Counted from the stretch's first letter, positions 47,819-61,436 are shown. The stretch: 64,000 bases of DNA from Pinus tabuliformis (GCA_031772625.1 CM062815.1:124171977-124235976), one strand, 5' to 3'. The notes: generated by a model not told the origin, from the letters alone. Numbers and translations are program-made.

Positions 47819-49795
47819 CCTGCGATGGTTGTTGGCGCCCTAAATTTTTAAAAAATTCTCCTTTCTAGCATAAAAGTCACCATTTTAAATGCATAAAAAA
47901 GTAATAAAATGCAAGAGCATGGACGTTGCTCTTACCTATTGCAAACGGTTTGTGAAATGGTACCCTGGATTTCCTGCAGCAGCCACTAGAAAATCAAGAG
48001 AATTAAGGCACAAAAAGCACTTTCAGAGCTCAATTTGGTAAAATGGTAAGAAATGAAATTACTGTTACCTAGTCATTTTGTCAATATTTTTCGTAATATG
48101 TTAATATTTTATCTTGATATTAGTGATGGGTGTATTTATTGTGCAGTTATAGGTGCCTTCAATGTGAATAATGATAATTATTGACAGATTTTGGGAGTTT
48201 TATTTTATCTCTTTTTCAGACTCATTAAACAAACGAAAAAGGAACCCCCCTAGAGTAATTTTTAAGCTCTTTTCTGACTCTCGAAAACTGAAAATATTTC
48301 CGAGTACTTGCCATTTTGAACTCGTTAAAGTAAATGAATTGATGTCACTGCAGTATACATTTACCCCTTTTTTGAGCTAATATTGACTATTTATGAAAAA
48401 GATACACCTTGGTCGACATGGTCAAGAGGTTCCCTCGGATATAGTTTTCTACCTTTTCGGGTTCGAGGGACAAATTATGAAAAGGGACATGCAGTATTTT
48501 TCTTTTCCATTTCTTTTTCAAACTCTCTAAGTGTGAAAAATATACCAAGATTTTCTTACGTCAAGCTCATTAAAACTTTGTGACAAAAGACTCATCACTG
48601 TGATGAGACTGAGCTTCTCCTTCCTAGGGTTTGTAAAACTTACTAGGATGGATTCATTGAAAGAATGAACTTACATGACAAGCATATGTTATCCCCTTCA
48701 AGCTTGTGATAAAAGTAATTAGGGTACTCGCTAAGAATAATGGCGAAAAATGAAGATGAGACATCCTTTGTATAGGCAACATGTCGCTCTTGAACATGAC
48801 ACTCTTTTGCCCTCTTGTTGGGTTTGGGATATCCTCATTCAATGACTTGTCCTCCTGGGTTTTGGTGATCCATTTTTTCTCTCATTTTACTATTCCACAT
48901 TGTCATCATGACCTTTAGTCCTATTTTGAGTCAGATGTCACCACACTTTGGATTCATGTAGCCAATATGTTCAAGAGAATTCCAATCTACAGTTATTTAC
49001 CTATATATTGTTTTATTCATTGCTACAATCCTGAATATTATTCCACTTTGTTCCTTGTTTCGTGTTGATGATGGGGTATTCATCATTTCCCTCCTTCAAC
49101 AGGTCACTTCCTGTCGAATTTAGCTCATTGTCCAAGAAGATGACTTAGGAACTCCCTTTCAGTACCTCAGAGCTGGCATGCCCTAATGGCCAGTTCTTCA
49201 CATCTAACGACAAGACTTTATTATTGGCTTTCGATCGGGTGATTCCAGGAGTTTTCAAACTTAGCTTTATTATCACATTCATGGATTGTATTGTTGTACC
49301 TTGAGAGCCATTGTCATTATTGGTGGTTTCTCTTGTACCAGTTAACGGTCTACATCATTGGTTGGTAATCAAGTGGTTTTCTAGCATGTTCGACTTCAAA
49401 ACTTTTATTCACATGTTAGGATTCACACATTGATCAAGTCGAGATGGAGTGCAAAACCCTGAGTCTTGTATGTTATGACTCAGGGTACATGGAGTTATAT
49501 GTCATTCATGATTGTACACATGTTTCTACTATACGGATATTTGTGACCATACCATGAGACTTTATATTTATGATGATTCTTGTTATTTGGATGGTTGTGC
49601 CCATACCATGGATCTTCTCATATATTCTTCATCATCCGGATGACTGCATCCATGCCATGGATTCGTGTCTTGATCTCAGATATGTATATGTATGTGCGTC
49701 CTTTATTTGGAGGTCTCCTAATAGTGTGTTTCCTCATCCTTTCCAAAAGCTCGTAAAACATCTCCTTCATGCTTTAGGGGGCATCTATTACATAA
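47819..49795 (+). other. 3' untranslated region of the outer element
   Basis: No domain. Short motifs CTCATTAAA, CTCGTTAAA and GAGTACTTGCCATTTTGAAC (48200-48580) resemble those in the inner element's 3' region. A degenerate tandem block lies at 49520-49680. It ends in the polypurine tract CTTTAGGGGGCATC at about 49782-49795, next to the 3' LTR. Confidence 0.65.
49520..49680. repeat. Degenerate tandem repeat, about 50-bp units
   Basis: GGAT..TTGTG(A/C)CCATACCATG-like units at 49535, 49589 and 49638. Confidence 0.6.
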
Positions 49796-50832
49796 TATTT
49801 TGTTACGCCTCCTGCACTTCCCCTTGACATACCCTATAGTGCCTAAAAAATTATCATTATACAATATACTCATCCGTGTATACAACTCAAATCCCTCCTT
49901 TAACTTTTCTTGGAAAATCTCTGGAGCTTTCCCTGAAGAAATAGCTCTTAAAACCCTAAAATGAGGGTCATCGCCCTTATGAAGCTCAAAACCGTGATGA
50001 TAAACTGTTGCATCATGTTAGGCTAGCAATGGAATTTCTCTATTCCCTTTCATACCCATGATGGTCTCAAAAAGGAAGTATTACCAAAGAGGATGAGAAG
50101 CTTTGTGATCTAGAAGCTTCCAGGGCGACGAGATGGAGGTGGTTTCGCATAGATGAGGTTGAATCCTCCTAATTTTACCTCTTGGTCTCATCCCTATGTG
50201 CTACCTCCTTGAGATTGGTCCTAATACTATCTTTGGAGGAGTCCTAACTCCCTCTCCCAGCCTATAAATTCCTCCTCTCCCATTCCCAAATGGTTGGTCT
50301 ATGTCCATTTGCATGCCCATGCTGGGCTTGTGCTTAGAGGCTATTCATTAGACTTGAAGAAGGAGGTTTTGGAGAGTTTCTTGGCTTGGACTTGGATTAC
50401 CACTCAAGGAGAGCCTTTCAACATTAAGGTTATGGTTGTAAGCTTCCCTTTATTCTTTAAATAATATACAACTGCTAGTTCATCTTCCCAAAATATATAT
50501 GTTTATGTATGTATTAGCTTGGAATTCCTTGATCAGCTAAGTAGGTTATTATTGGATTTGCTATTGAATTTGGCCTGCCTCGTTGTCTCTTGATCACTTG
50601 TGCAGGTACATAAGCACTGAAAGAATTAGGAACAAGCCCGTCACACAAGTAGTTTGAGGATCTCAACAAAGGAAATCATAATAACATCAGAGCGAGGTAG
50701 GTCATCTCTCTCATTCTACTTTTCAATTATAATCTATGAAGGTGTCTAGTTGATTGTCACTTCAATTTCTAGACCCTCTCATTGGGATAGAGGGATCATC
50801 TCTGTCCACAAAGAGGATTAACCTTGTAAACA
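49796..50832 (+). repeat. 3' LTR of the outer Tat/Ogre-like element
   Basis: 1037 bp, TATTACAT...TAAACA, matching 14763-15811 throughout. TATA box at 50263. Confidence 0.92.
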
Positions 50833-51854
50833 CCTATGCATATGTGTCGCGGGTGCTTTTCCAAGGACCTTTCAGCTTCTTATGATCTCTTTCACCAGAG
50901 ATTATTAGTCTCCCCTCTTCTTATTCCAACAAGAGCCTCCTGTCTTCCTTTGTTCCTTAGTGTGCATCATTTCACCTCCTTCACACGTGAGAGAATGTGA
51001 ATAGAGAGAGCCCCTTTCCTGCAACAAGTGCGAGAATGTAAAAAATAAAGAAATTTGTCTCCTTTCCCCCATTTTTGTTGCCACCCCCCTACCTTCTCAA
51101 CCACGAAGTTTTTATCATGCCGAGTGGTCTATGGGGTCCAACCTCTCTTAACAGCGTAGCCCATACGTTTCATTGAATGTTTTTCCTTTATTTCATGTAG
51201 CCCTTGCCTAACAAGGAGATGGGTTTGTCCTTATCTATCCAACTGATTTTAATACATAACAAACTCCATTAAAATCACTCAATTAGCCCATGATTTATAT
51301 TTAAAACAACAAACTTCCTTCTTAAGCAATGGAATCGATGTCCCCCACTCAATGATTTACTTTATCAAAGTATTTACATTGCATACATGAGTATAAGAAA
51401 TTGGGTTGTTATAAACCCCTCTGCCTTGGGGGAACATTGTCCTCAATGTTCTATGTCCATATGAAATTCAAAAGACATGCTTGAAACAAATTTATACTGT
51501 TTATAAAGGTTTATATACATAGTTCTATACAATATTTACAACTCACATGATCAGTCGCTTGTCTAACAACTCAATGGACATATGTATATACCCATTAACT
51601 CTTCCATCTTTTGGTGGCATTTTACAGCTTTCTTAGTTCTTTTGTTGCGCACTTTGATATCTCCAAGCTAATGTAGTCTTCTTTTCAACTTGCTTCATTC
51701 ACCCTTTCTGGGAAATTTCCATGTTTTCCTATAACATGGCATACAATTTCTCATGAGATTCATTATAGAAAATTTTCAAAAAATTAGATTATACCTCTTT
51801 CCTTGTCCTTTGAATGGTGCTTCAACCATTTAGACACATGTCTTTAACAAAGAC

Positions 51855-51990
51855 CACTTATCATGTGTTCTCAACAACTCCTCATTACACCACAGTGGCT
51901 ACAAATTAATTATTAATAAGCTCATTTATCATGTGTTCTCAACAACTCTCAATTGTTACACCAGAGTGGCTAAAATTTAGTGTAGAGGTT
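51855..51990. repeat. 68-bp tandem duplication
   Basis: TTATCATGTGTTCTCAACAA recurs at 51861 and 51929 (offset 68), each followed by ACACCA.AGTGGCTA. Confidence 0.75.
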
Positions 51991-52028
51991 CATAAAGAGC
52001 ACATAGGGTATTAGTTCAACCTTGGAGA

Positions 52029-52399
52029 GAGAGATACAATTAATAGTAAGGAGGTTATATCAATTGTATTACTCCTAAAGGAATGAGAGTACACTCTCCA
52101 ATAGATTAGTGGAACTTCCACTCGTGTTCTCAGCCCAATCCCATGGAATTACATCCGTCGTTATCAATTCACTAGCCCTACATGATCCCGCCACTCATAA
52201 GTTATCAACCAACATGATTTCTAGTGGATTTATTATCCTTATAAGGTATAACCACTGCTCAGTGACTATCAACCAACAAGCCTCTTCAAGTTTCTCAACT
52301 AAGCTATCATCTGGGCTTACTATGTGATTATCAATCAACAAGCCTCATGGGTTTTTTAGTTGTTTTATCATCATAGTTTCTCTACTCCACTAAACTCTC
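52029..52399 (+). repeat. Flanking repeat, right copy
   Basis: Diverged direct copy of 14308-14664, on the other side of the outer element. Confidence 0.65.
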
Positions 52400-53469
52400 T
52401 TTTGGTAGCAACACAATGTCTAGTGGAGTACATATTTAATCATGTTGTCAAGGATTCTTCTTATTAGTTAATATACACGTTCCCATAGGCATCAACATTT
52501 TCTTGTCATTTGTATGACACAACATGAGCATATATAATCATATTCTTATTTAAAATCATTGGTCATCCAGGGATTCCCTTCTCCATAGATTCCTCAGTCA
52601 ACGAGGAATCTTGTTGGATAACTTATCATGTCATCCCATATAACCATTCATATTTGCATTAAATACGGTTTATACAATCATTCTTTGACAAGAATGATTC
52701 TTGACAAGACTATGTCAGATAAAATGGCATTTATACATACATACTAGTGTGATCATTGACATACATTTTCATATGTAATTAGATTCAAGGTCAAGAGGAC
52801 CTCCTTTTAAGCCATTTTCACGCCTGCCAATCATTATCCATTATCCCCATAGACCAAATCAACCTACTTGGATGTCATATTTCCATTCAATTAGTCATGG
52901 GCAGTCATCTATCAATGTAATTAGAGTTCATAGAACTAATTTTATGGTTGTCATATCTAGGATTGATGATCCATTATACACAAGCGATGGTCTTTTGAAC
53001 CATCACCTAAGTTCAACCTTCCTCATTTATTCATGTTCTTTATTTATACATAGGACCTCCTTCACTCTCATACTAGAGCCCCGTGGATTTCCTGCCATGC
53101 CCTAACCAATGCTCCCAAGGCCCCCAAAGCATGAAGAACGAAAGGAAAAATTGAAGGAAAATAAGGAAACCATAAAAAGAAGAAATTCATAACAAAAGTC
53201 ATCAAATCACACAACGAAATAGCATGTCCATGCATAATCTAACAATAAAAAGGAAATTCAAGCATGAATCAATCGACGGGTGCAAAATATAAAATATTCA
53301 AACAGCATAACAAATCAATCCCCATTAGCTCTGGTGTTTCTCAACACTTCATTAGTAAGGCTCAACCTAAGCCCTTCCACAATTTAATTCAATTTCCTCT
53401 ACTACAACCAACCAAAACAATTAAACTCAACCACTACACAATTTATTTACAATTTATTACATTTCTTCA

Positions 53470-53860
53470 ATGACAAAAATGGATATGTAATCCATATCTA
53501 ATCAACCATCTCGACCATTGATGTCAAGTAACCAGGGTGCCTACTTTCCATGGTTGCGTAGATCCTAGGCACGTTTTAAGCTACTTCCTCCAGTGTATAA
53601 GCTTCTTTCACAATATTCAATCACAATTGATTTATCTATATTTGAGGGAAGTCTCTACACATATGGTTCTCCCCGCATTTCTAGAATACTAAGGGATTCT
53701 TCCTAGGTCAACCCTCTTCTTTGACTTGAGCACATCGATCTTCACAAGATGTGAAAGTCTCCTGCTGAATTTCACCTCTACTAGTGGTGTAATTTCTTAC
53801 CTTTTGCCTAGGCAACTATCCATAACTTCCCTACCTTTTCCCTAGGCCTTTTTTTTTTAT
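53470..53860 (-). pseudogene. Gypsy-like zinc-knuckle and pre-protease fragment
   Basis: Minus-strand segments read KCGENHMCRDFPQI (zinc-knuckle-like, near 53680) and VPRIYATMESRHPGYLTSMV (near 53560), which resembles the linker between zinc knuckle and protease of a common plant gypsy gag-pol. No RT follows at lower coordinates. Short and tentative; fossil. Confidence 0.45.
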
Positions 53861-54250
53861 AATTTTTTTAACAGTTATGCTTGATTGCATTTTTTAATTA
53901 TAATTAGTTCTAGAAGACCTTCCCTTTAATTTAATAACATTAATAGTAATATTATAATAAATTTTATTTATTGTTTTTTTTTATTGATAATATTATTTGT
54001 AATAATAAAATTAATTTCATTCTTTATTTCTTTTTTTTATTTAACTTTTATTTTTTAGATTTTTCTATATTGTTTCTTATTTATATTTTGGAACAATTAA
54101 ATTTGACCATATCATATTTACAACCTTCCTTTAATTAAAACAGTAATTTAATTTATTCCTTATTTCCAACTTTTTATCAACTGTTTTTATATTATTAAAA
54201 TATTTTTATGATTAATAATAATTATTGAGTCAAATTGGTTGTTATCTTCT
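53861..54250. other. AT-rich block
   Basis: Very AT-rich, T-run dominated, no coding signal. It may be an inserted low-complexity segment inside the gypsy-like debris. Confidence 0.5.
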
Positions 54251-54299
54251 AATGGCTAGTAAACATATCTCCACATCTATTTAACGTGATGATAATATT

Positions 54300-56090
54300 T
54301 GGTTCCTCATCTTGTCCTCAAGATGAATCACACTAGTTGGCTCAAAATGCATCGATGAAATTTTCTCCTATGTGATTATCATCTAAAGATTGCTTTTCAT
54401 ACAAACATTTGTTATCCTTCCTCTACATCTTCAATCAAACTTCTCATAGTATACTCTCCATATAGAGCCTTTGAGGATTTAAGCACCTCAGCTTTCTTCA
54501 ATGCATTCTTCCCACAATCTTCTTCTTCCTTTGGGTGAGTGATTAAGTGCATTCCCTGATTGGTTGAGTCCCCATCTTTTCAGAGAAAATGTTCCTACTT
54601 CCTTCTTTTCCTAGATGGCCTATAGGAATTTGACTCTAGATGAAAAAATTTGTCTACATCTTGCAACTTCACATTCTCTACGATCCTCCTTTACCTCAAC
54701 AATGTTCTGGATAGGAATTGCAAGAATATTGTCTTGCTTTCCTTCATTCATCTCCACAGTACATGGTTTCCAGTTCAAATCTTTTGTTGGCCTTATGAAA
54801 GGATGTTTGTTGTCATTCTCATAATTTTGAACTCTAGTTAAACCTACACATACAACAAACATGCTATGGAAAACATTTTCTCCTTTATAAAATTATGCTA
54901 CAAATTCATGGGTATTTGTCTCGTCAGGCAATTGAGTTCCTCCTTGCACCATTTCACCATCTCTTGTAACTTCTTGGATTCCACCCTTGCCATTGTTCCA
55001 TAGAGCCATGGCTTGCTTTGCATAAGCCTTCCCATCTATGCCTCAATATGCTTCTCTTTGAGATTTTTCGTTCCCCATAATCTTTGGCACCTATTCAACT
55101 CCATGGTACTCAATTCCAGCAATTCTAGACTCACTCAAACAATTAGATAAAAATACATTAATTTCTTCCTCCTCCTCACTTGATATCTTGGAAATCACTT
55201 CCTCATACAAACCTAAGTACATAATCACTTCATCACCGTCATCGTCCTCTTCTAGGGTTAATCCTTTCTTTGCATAGAAGTGAAATTCCACTCCATACCA
55301 CATCCATAATTTGCAAATATGAGTTCTTATTTCACTAACGAAGCACTTAGGTTGTGCTTCAACCTATTTTGCAATAGAGGCCACTTGATCTTCTCTTAGG
55401 ATTTTAACATCCAACCACCTCTTTTGGGATCTTGGAGAAATCTTATCTTCTTGTCCTCCCTTTGGAAATTTTGTCCATGTCTTTTATTTGCAAGGACCTT
55501 TAATGGCTTCTCATCTTCCTTGCTCTCATATCCTGCATCCACACAATATTTATTAATTTAAAAAAGACAAGGCTCTTTGTCCTCTTCTTCTGTCAATGGA
55601 ACCTCCTTTTATTTTGGAGCCTTCTCACAGTTCATGTGACTTTCCACTAGTCTCCTCTCCTTATCTCCAAGAAATGGTCTTCCTTTTTGTTTTTAGTAAT
55701 GAACTACTCCTTCCTTAAGCTCAATTGATCTGATCTCTTATTTGTCCACCCAGGATTTTATCAAAGTCCTCATCCTCCTTTTTCCCGATTCTCTATCTTT
55801 TGGGGATTTTCTCTTAAATTCCTTTTGTTTAATAAATAATTTGACATTCCTCCTCATTCATCTCTGACCTTCTTTCCTCTCTTGTAGCAGTTGAATTAAC
55901 ACATTAAGTTGTGGCTTCAACTTAGTCATCTCCTTTTCAAATTCCTCGTAGCTTAATTTCCTCCTTATTCCATTTCTCTTGGTATCCTTCTCTCCTCCAT
56001 TGTGGCTTTTACTTGAACCTTCATCATGACTAGCAATGGTCGTCTTCTTCATCCTTTGTATGATCTTCTTCATGATGATCATGAGCTATA
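54300..56090 (-). pseudogene. Unclassified charged ORF remnant, possibly gypsy gag
   Basis: The minus strand shows a series of open stretches with even, protein-like composition: a Lys/Glu-rich start (55858-56082, RRKLSYEEFEKEMTKLKPQL), a middle with acidic runs (55091-55303, LTLEEDDDGDEV; SSEEEEEINVFL), and a later part (54620-54862, KHPFIRPTKDLNWKPCTVEM). Just upstream, near 56090, the minus strand reads GGTTATAGCTC after TTGTTACA, a possible degraded LTR end and tRNA-Met primer-binding site. That would make this the gag region of a decayed element, but I do not recognise the family. Broken in several places. Confidence 0.4.
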
Positions 56091-59000
56091 ACCTAGTCTT
56101 GTAACAAGCCTCTCCTTAGTTATTACCTGAACACCTCACCTTCACTTAACTATTGGTGTTCCTCTTGGTTCCCTCCTCTAGAACATCTTGAGCACTCAAT
56201 GCTCCTCTCTAGCTTTTACACCTATTGCTAACCTCTTGAGAACTTCACTTGTTATTTTCTCTTAAGGACATTCTGTCTTGTTTACTTTTCAACCACAACT
56301 AGGTTCTTTTTTTTCCTGTTGTAGTGTTTCTGGTGCAAGTTTCTTTCTACCACATTCCTTGAGAAAACTATTGGTTCTCTATTTAAACATTATCATAGTA
56401 TTGTAATGATGCTGCTAATTTCTTAAAAATTTAAAGACAAAATTTAGCTCCTTTAATGTTGAAATCTTCTGCTCTGCCTGGATGTACGTTGCTCCAAACC
56501 CCTTATATTCTACACTGATAATTCTTCTTCAATTTCTATACATTTCTTTGAATTCTTTAGGTACAATTTCATTTCCCTTCTCTACCATGGTCTCTACATT
56601 CCTTCAATCCTACTTTTATAAGACAAAGACACCATTAGTAATAAACCATAATTTTTTTTAATTACTTTTTGGTTCTACCCCAAATCTCCACGAGATTATT
56701 TCTTACCCTATTTTCAGCAATTTTCATTCACTGGTTGCAATCTCCCTTTATACTTTAACATCCAAAGAGTTGATGGGCTCTAATACAACTTGAATAACCT
56801 TCTCCAGTGGTGGGAAAAAAAATTCTTTATAGAACCGCAAATTTCAATCAACTCAAAAAACCTTCATGAGTGGCACAACCACAAGTTCCTCGACCTTTAA
56901 GTCAACTCAAGATCCTTCACTTTGATTCTCTCTAGGTCTGTGATTTTGTGCCTTTTATTCCTCCTCTAAGTGACAAAACTCCTTTTATACACTAGTGCTA
57001 TCTCAACTTAACCTCGATCCTCCTCTCCTTCAATGTTCTTGGAAAATTAATACCCCTTCATGAAAACCCAACTGAAGATTGTATGCAGATCCCTGTGGGT
57101 CCAACTAGGGCAAGTTGGGGTGAAAGTTGGTCAGGTTACAACCTTGTTTAACATTGTCGATCACTAACGAGATAAGGCCCAACTTCTAGCTATTTGAATT
57201 GGTTGGAGGTTGGTACCATTATTTTTCTCGTGATAATATTTGGGTTTGCCTTCCCGACCACGTCATGACCAACTCGTGGCAGCTTCGATCGTCGAATGCA
57301 CCAATGCTCCCTTTTGAGCATCGCATGGTTCCTTTGCACCTCAAATTTGAGCCCACCAACACATGCAAAACATGGTGCAATTCTAGTAGCTTAGACGTTG
57401 TTCCCTTACGGAGTTACAAAGGCTTTTGGACAAGACATAAAAATAGCGCGCACACACATGAATCACTTCGAAACCTAAGATATAGGATTTGGAGGGGGAT
57501 GGTGTATTATGTTTAATGTTGGAGGCCGCCTTTAGTGAAGCTAAAAAATTTGCAAGCAGTGGATGGGGATTTAGAATGAACTTAGGGAGTTCTTGAAGAG
57601 CTTGATGTCCAAAACAAATCAAGTAAGGATGTTGGATGAAGCATGTTAGCCTTCTAGTAATCATGAAGAGGAAACAAGTAAAAAATATATGATTTGTTGG
57701 GCTTTCCTACAAAGCAAGATCTCTTGAGAGAGGCACGAGGAAAGAATGTGATATCAAGGTTTCTTCATGCCCTAAACAAAGGGAAGTCCATGATTTCTTT
57801 TATATTATTTAAGATGCTTTTTCGTCCCAACAATTTGACGTAGTTTTGTTGTCTCAATATTGCCTTGCTTAGTGGATGGGATTCTCCCATATTTACCCTC
57901 CAAGTCCCTGTGACAGGTAATCAATTTTCCAAGTCTTGAAATCAAGCCTTCATCCTCCTTAACACCCAATTCTCTGATCAATGACTTCGATAGATTCCAA
58001 AAGCTTGATCCCTATATTTGAATATTTCTAAGGAAAGTATGTCAATTAAAGCTTTTAGAAACTTTGTAATGAATTTGAGTTGTACCCAAAATTTGTAGTG
58101 TATAAGGTGAAGATTTTACTAAGAGTTGTTGATTGGAGAGTTGTGAGTCAACGCAGATGAAAATTTAATATCTACATCAAACAAGTGCATTCCATCAGAG
58201 CGTCCCTGTGCCCCTCTCTCACAAATAAACAAGGAAAGCCACATTCACATGATTTAGGAGTAGAATGATGATGGCTTTGACATTGCAGCATACATACCTT
58301 TCTTCAATTTTACAAGAAACTTGACATAAACGAATTCACATGCTTGCAAAATGTATGTTCTAACACACAAATTTGGCTAAACTCACGCTAAACCTTGCAA
58401 TACTATTGTCGAAGATCTTTAAAACGTCATTGAAATTTTTGTTTCAAGTATTACTATATGTTATCCTCACATAATGATATATGTTTTGTACTTGATTACA
58501 CCATATTTCTGTCAATTTTATGTGCAACCAATAATTCCATGGGATTCTTGTGAGGGTATGATGTGAAATTAGTTTTAATGTACTTCTAATTGTCATTAGG
58601 GAAGTGAGTGTCTTGTTGAGAAGACTAAATGATTTTGAGGCACCCTATGCATTTTTCCCTTTATTGTCTGTCTTCTTTTTTTGTTATAATATAAATGCTC
58701 TATGTTTTCAAGGTGTTTAAGCATTTTTCTTTGGTTAAATTTGTTCAAAATATCACTGGAATTTGTGACAATCACAAGTTTGATTTGTAAATTCTACACA
58801 ATTTGAGTGCTCTAGAGTTTTTAAAATGAATAAATCAATTTATAAATTCAAAAACAAATTTTAAATTACAAAAAAACAAAATTTAACCTAAAAATATTTA
58901 GCAAAATTATAACTTAAACAATAATTTTTTTTAATACTTTGATCTCCCCCACTTCTTTCTCCCACGGAAAATTTTAAGGATGGAAAATTATCTTAAAGTT

Positions 59001-59261
59001 TAACAACATTGGCGAATCTCACTGGTCCCTAATATGAAAACTATAAAATGTTTATTAATGTATTTGAAAAAAAATTTCAAATTTTTAATGATTTTATATA
59101 TACTCTCTATATAATGTTGACAATTTCTAAGGTAAAATAATTTCAGATTTTAAAATTTGGGTGAATCTGATGCAAGAGAATTTGAACACCCTTCATTAAA
59201 ATCAAAATCCAAAACTATGAAAGAGGAAACGTAGATAATCACTGCAAACCAGGGCCAATTC
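56091..59261. other. No gene recognised
   Basis: Mixed composition to about 57700, then increasingly AT-rich. Frames at 57199-57516 (plus) and 57383-57664 (minus) overlap and have no motif. TGTAAC at 56098 and GTTACA near 57139 could be inverted LTR termini, but no second copy supports them. Confidence 0.4.
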
Positions 59262-60458
59262 TGTTAAAATAGATCTAAATTGATGGAATTGATAAGTTTG
59301 TAGAAGACTTAATTAAATGTAATTATCTTCCATGTATGCGTATAGAGAGATTTAGGGGTTGGTTTGAGCGATCACAGGAGAAGATCATGGATCTAGAATG
59401 ATCCATGATACTATAGTTATTTCTATAAATTGTGTAATTGTGTGTTGTGAGAGAGAGAGAGGACACAATGTAGTCATAGTGGAAATTTGTGACTAAGGCT
59501 GAGAAGCTTTAGTCTGTAACCAAATTCTGTATATAATAGATATATGTGTGTTGTTTGTGTTTCATGTATCTGTGTATGGTTTATATATACGTTCTTTACT
59601 GTGAGTTAATAGATAGGCATATGTGAGTGTAAAGGACGAAGATCCTATGAACTTCGCCATAAATGAGTATGGCAAAGATAAATGTGAATTAAACGTAATT
59701 CCACAATAAGAGCACGAGATTAGGTCAACGAAGGAGATTGATCAAACACAATGGAAACTATTAGATCGTCTAGATTGACGGATAAGACTAGCAGAAGAGG
59801 AATGATGGAGGAACCATTAGAGCTATTCAATGGAAGAAGATCCATGGTCATCACGTGGTGAAGATGCATAGGCGTTAATCAGAATGGAAAGGTAGTTTTC
59901 GTAGGTGGGAAGTTGTTTCTCGTGCGGCCTTGAAGCTATAAGTGATATTTCAATTCGGAGCCGAGAATGTTATGAACCGTGACTTAATCCAGTCGAATTC
60001 CGGATAGATCACAACCTTTCGTTGGGTGATTGATCAGATGCATATTGCTCCTGAAAGTGCGAGCTGGTTAATTTGGAATTTGGATGCGATGAGGGTTTAT
60101 ACAACAAGGTTAAGACCTCGTTGAGTTCTAGCCATTAGGACCATCTGTTGGATGGTTGATTGGATGGTAATCGCACTCGAACATGTGCGTGGTTTAACAT
60201 TTTGGGTGGACCCGATATGTTATCAACGTAGTTAAATTTATTTGAGATCCGGTCTTAAGCGTTCAAAGAGGGCCGATGGTGATTGGTTGGGTTATGTTGT
60301 AGTTCATTGTTTGTTGTGATTCCGCGGACTACGGGTTTATTGTGAAATCCGCCAATAAGAAAGCTTCCGATATATACATGGGCCCATAACCCACAGGTCC
60401 ACATACGTAAAATTGTAAAGATGCAGCTTTGTTGCATAAAGCAATTTAGTTGTCATCA
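59262..60458 (+). repeat. Probable LTR (5') of an old retroelement
   Basis: Runs from TGTTAAAATAGA to TTGTCATCA, has a TATA-like TATATAATAGATATA near 59532, and is followed after four bases by a tRNA-Met primer-binding site. No second copy is in the window, so the left end is a guess from the TG start. Confidence 0.5.
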
Positions 60459-60462
60459 TTTT

Positions 60463-60474
60463 TGGTATCAGAGG
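60463..60474 (+). other. tRNA-Met primer-binding site (first)
   Basis: TGGTATCAGAGG, one mismatch in the last base from the usual TGGTATCAGAGC. Confidence 0.6.
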
Positions 60475-61436
60475 AGGGAAAATATTTCCTGCGAGGAGTT
60501 TGTGAACAAAAGGAGGAGGTACATTTATATTGAATATTGGAGAGTTTATGGTCTTTATATTTTCATGCAGGTAATGATAGAATAAGGTGAGAAAACTTGC
60601 AATAGCCTAGAGCAAGGAGTGCTCATATGGTTCCAAAGAAGAGAGAACCAGAGATATGTCGAAAGACTGAGCTTAGAGGAGAGAAGCTTGGTGAGGTATG
60701 TGTAGCAAGGAGGACTTGTTACTACAGAGGTTTTGTTGTAGCTCACAAAAATATCATAAAGACAATTCCTATTAGAATATAATCCTAACATCTACATTTA
60801 TTTTTTAGCCTAAGTATCCTTGACTTAGCCACATGCACTAAAAATCATGTTCACACTTGGTTTTTGATAAACTAGCTTGGTGGACCAACTTTCCCTTGTT
60901 TTTTTCCTTAGCTTAATATTATGGAAATATTGGTCCAACTGCTTTCCTAAACCATTTATACATCTAAGTGCATGTTCACACCTAACCACACCTCATCCAC
61001 TTGAGTTATTTGAGGATTGGCACCCCACATGAAGATTCCCCCTTAAATCAAGGGATTTGGTCCCCCAGACCATTTTAGCATGTTTTAAAGTTTCCTTCCT
61101 TGGGAAATGCACCCCTCCTCATCCTTTCCTCATGGCTGATATTTGGCATAGGTTGTATAAAGTCATTGTTGCTATTTTAGGCCTCCCTTTAGCTTTTCTT
61201 ACCTTTTCTAGTTTTTTAATAGTTTTTTCCTAGTTTTCTAGATTCAGCAATTTCTATATAACCACCTCCATTTGGGATTAGAGGTTTGGTTGCTCATGTA
61301 TTACTATTGTTCATTAATTTAATACATTGATTTTATGGAGAAAATTATTTCTCTCCTCTCTTGAATATCAACAAATTACTTGTGTTTAATTTAACTAGAA
61401 TTCTAGATATATCGGAGTTTCGACAGGAATTCTACA

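Larger units (their letters stand above)
14763..50832 (+). mobile_element. Outer Tat/Ogre-like Ty3/gypsy element (fossil), carrying nested insertions
   Basis: The direct LTRs 14763-15811 and 49796-50832 share sequence end to end with roughly 12% differences by eye in the first 250 bases. Following the 5' LTR is a tRNA-Arg-type primer-binding site; before the 3' LTR is the polypurine tract TTTAGGGGGCATC. In order come leader, gag, protease, RT-RNase H, integrase, second RNase H and antisense plant mobile domain ORF. Flanks share only TAT (ATTAT/CCTAT), so a clean target duplication is not preserved. Removing the insert 26417-47488 leaves about 15.0 kb. It is broken, with at least a few dozen coding breaks, and is the oldest layer of the nest. 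Confidence 0.92.
50833..53469. other. Decayed repeat DNA right of the outer element; no gene
   Basis: No domain. Minus-strand sequence around 51450-51410, CATTGAGGACAATGTTCCCC then GGCAGAGGGG then TATAACAACCC, has the layout of a gypsy 3' coding end, polypurine tract and LTR start. It includes a 68-bp tandem duplication (51855-51990) and the right copy of the flanking repeat (52029-52399). Confidence 0.45.

Noticed and set aside
56098-57139. TGTAAC...GTTACA interval as an LTR or solo LTR
   Set aside because: No second copy, no target duplication, and its sequence differs from the possible LTR starts at 12887 and 51412.
57199-57664. Overlapping 105- and 93-codon frames on opposite strands
   Set aside because: No motif on either strand. 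Probably chance frames in repeat DNA.
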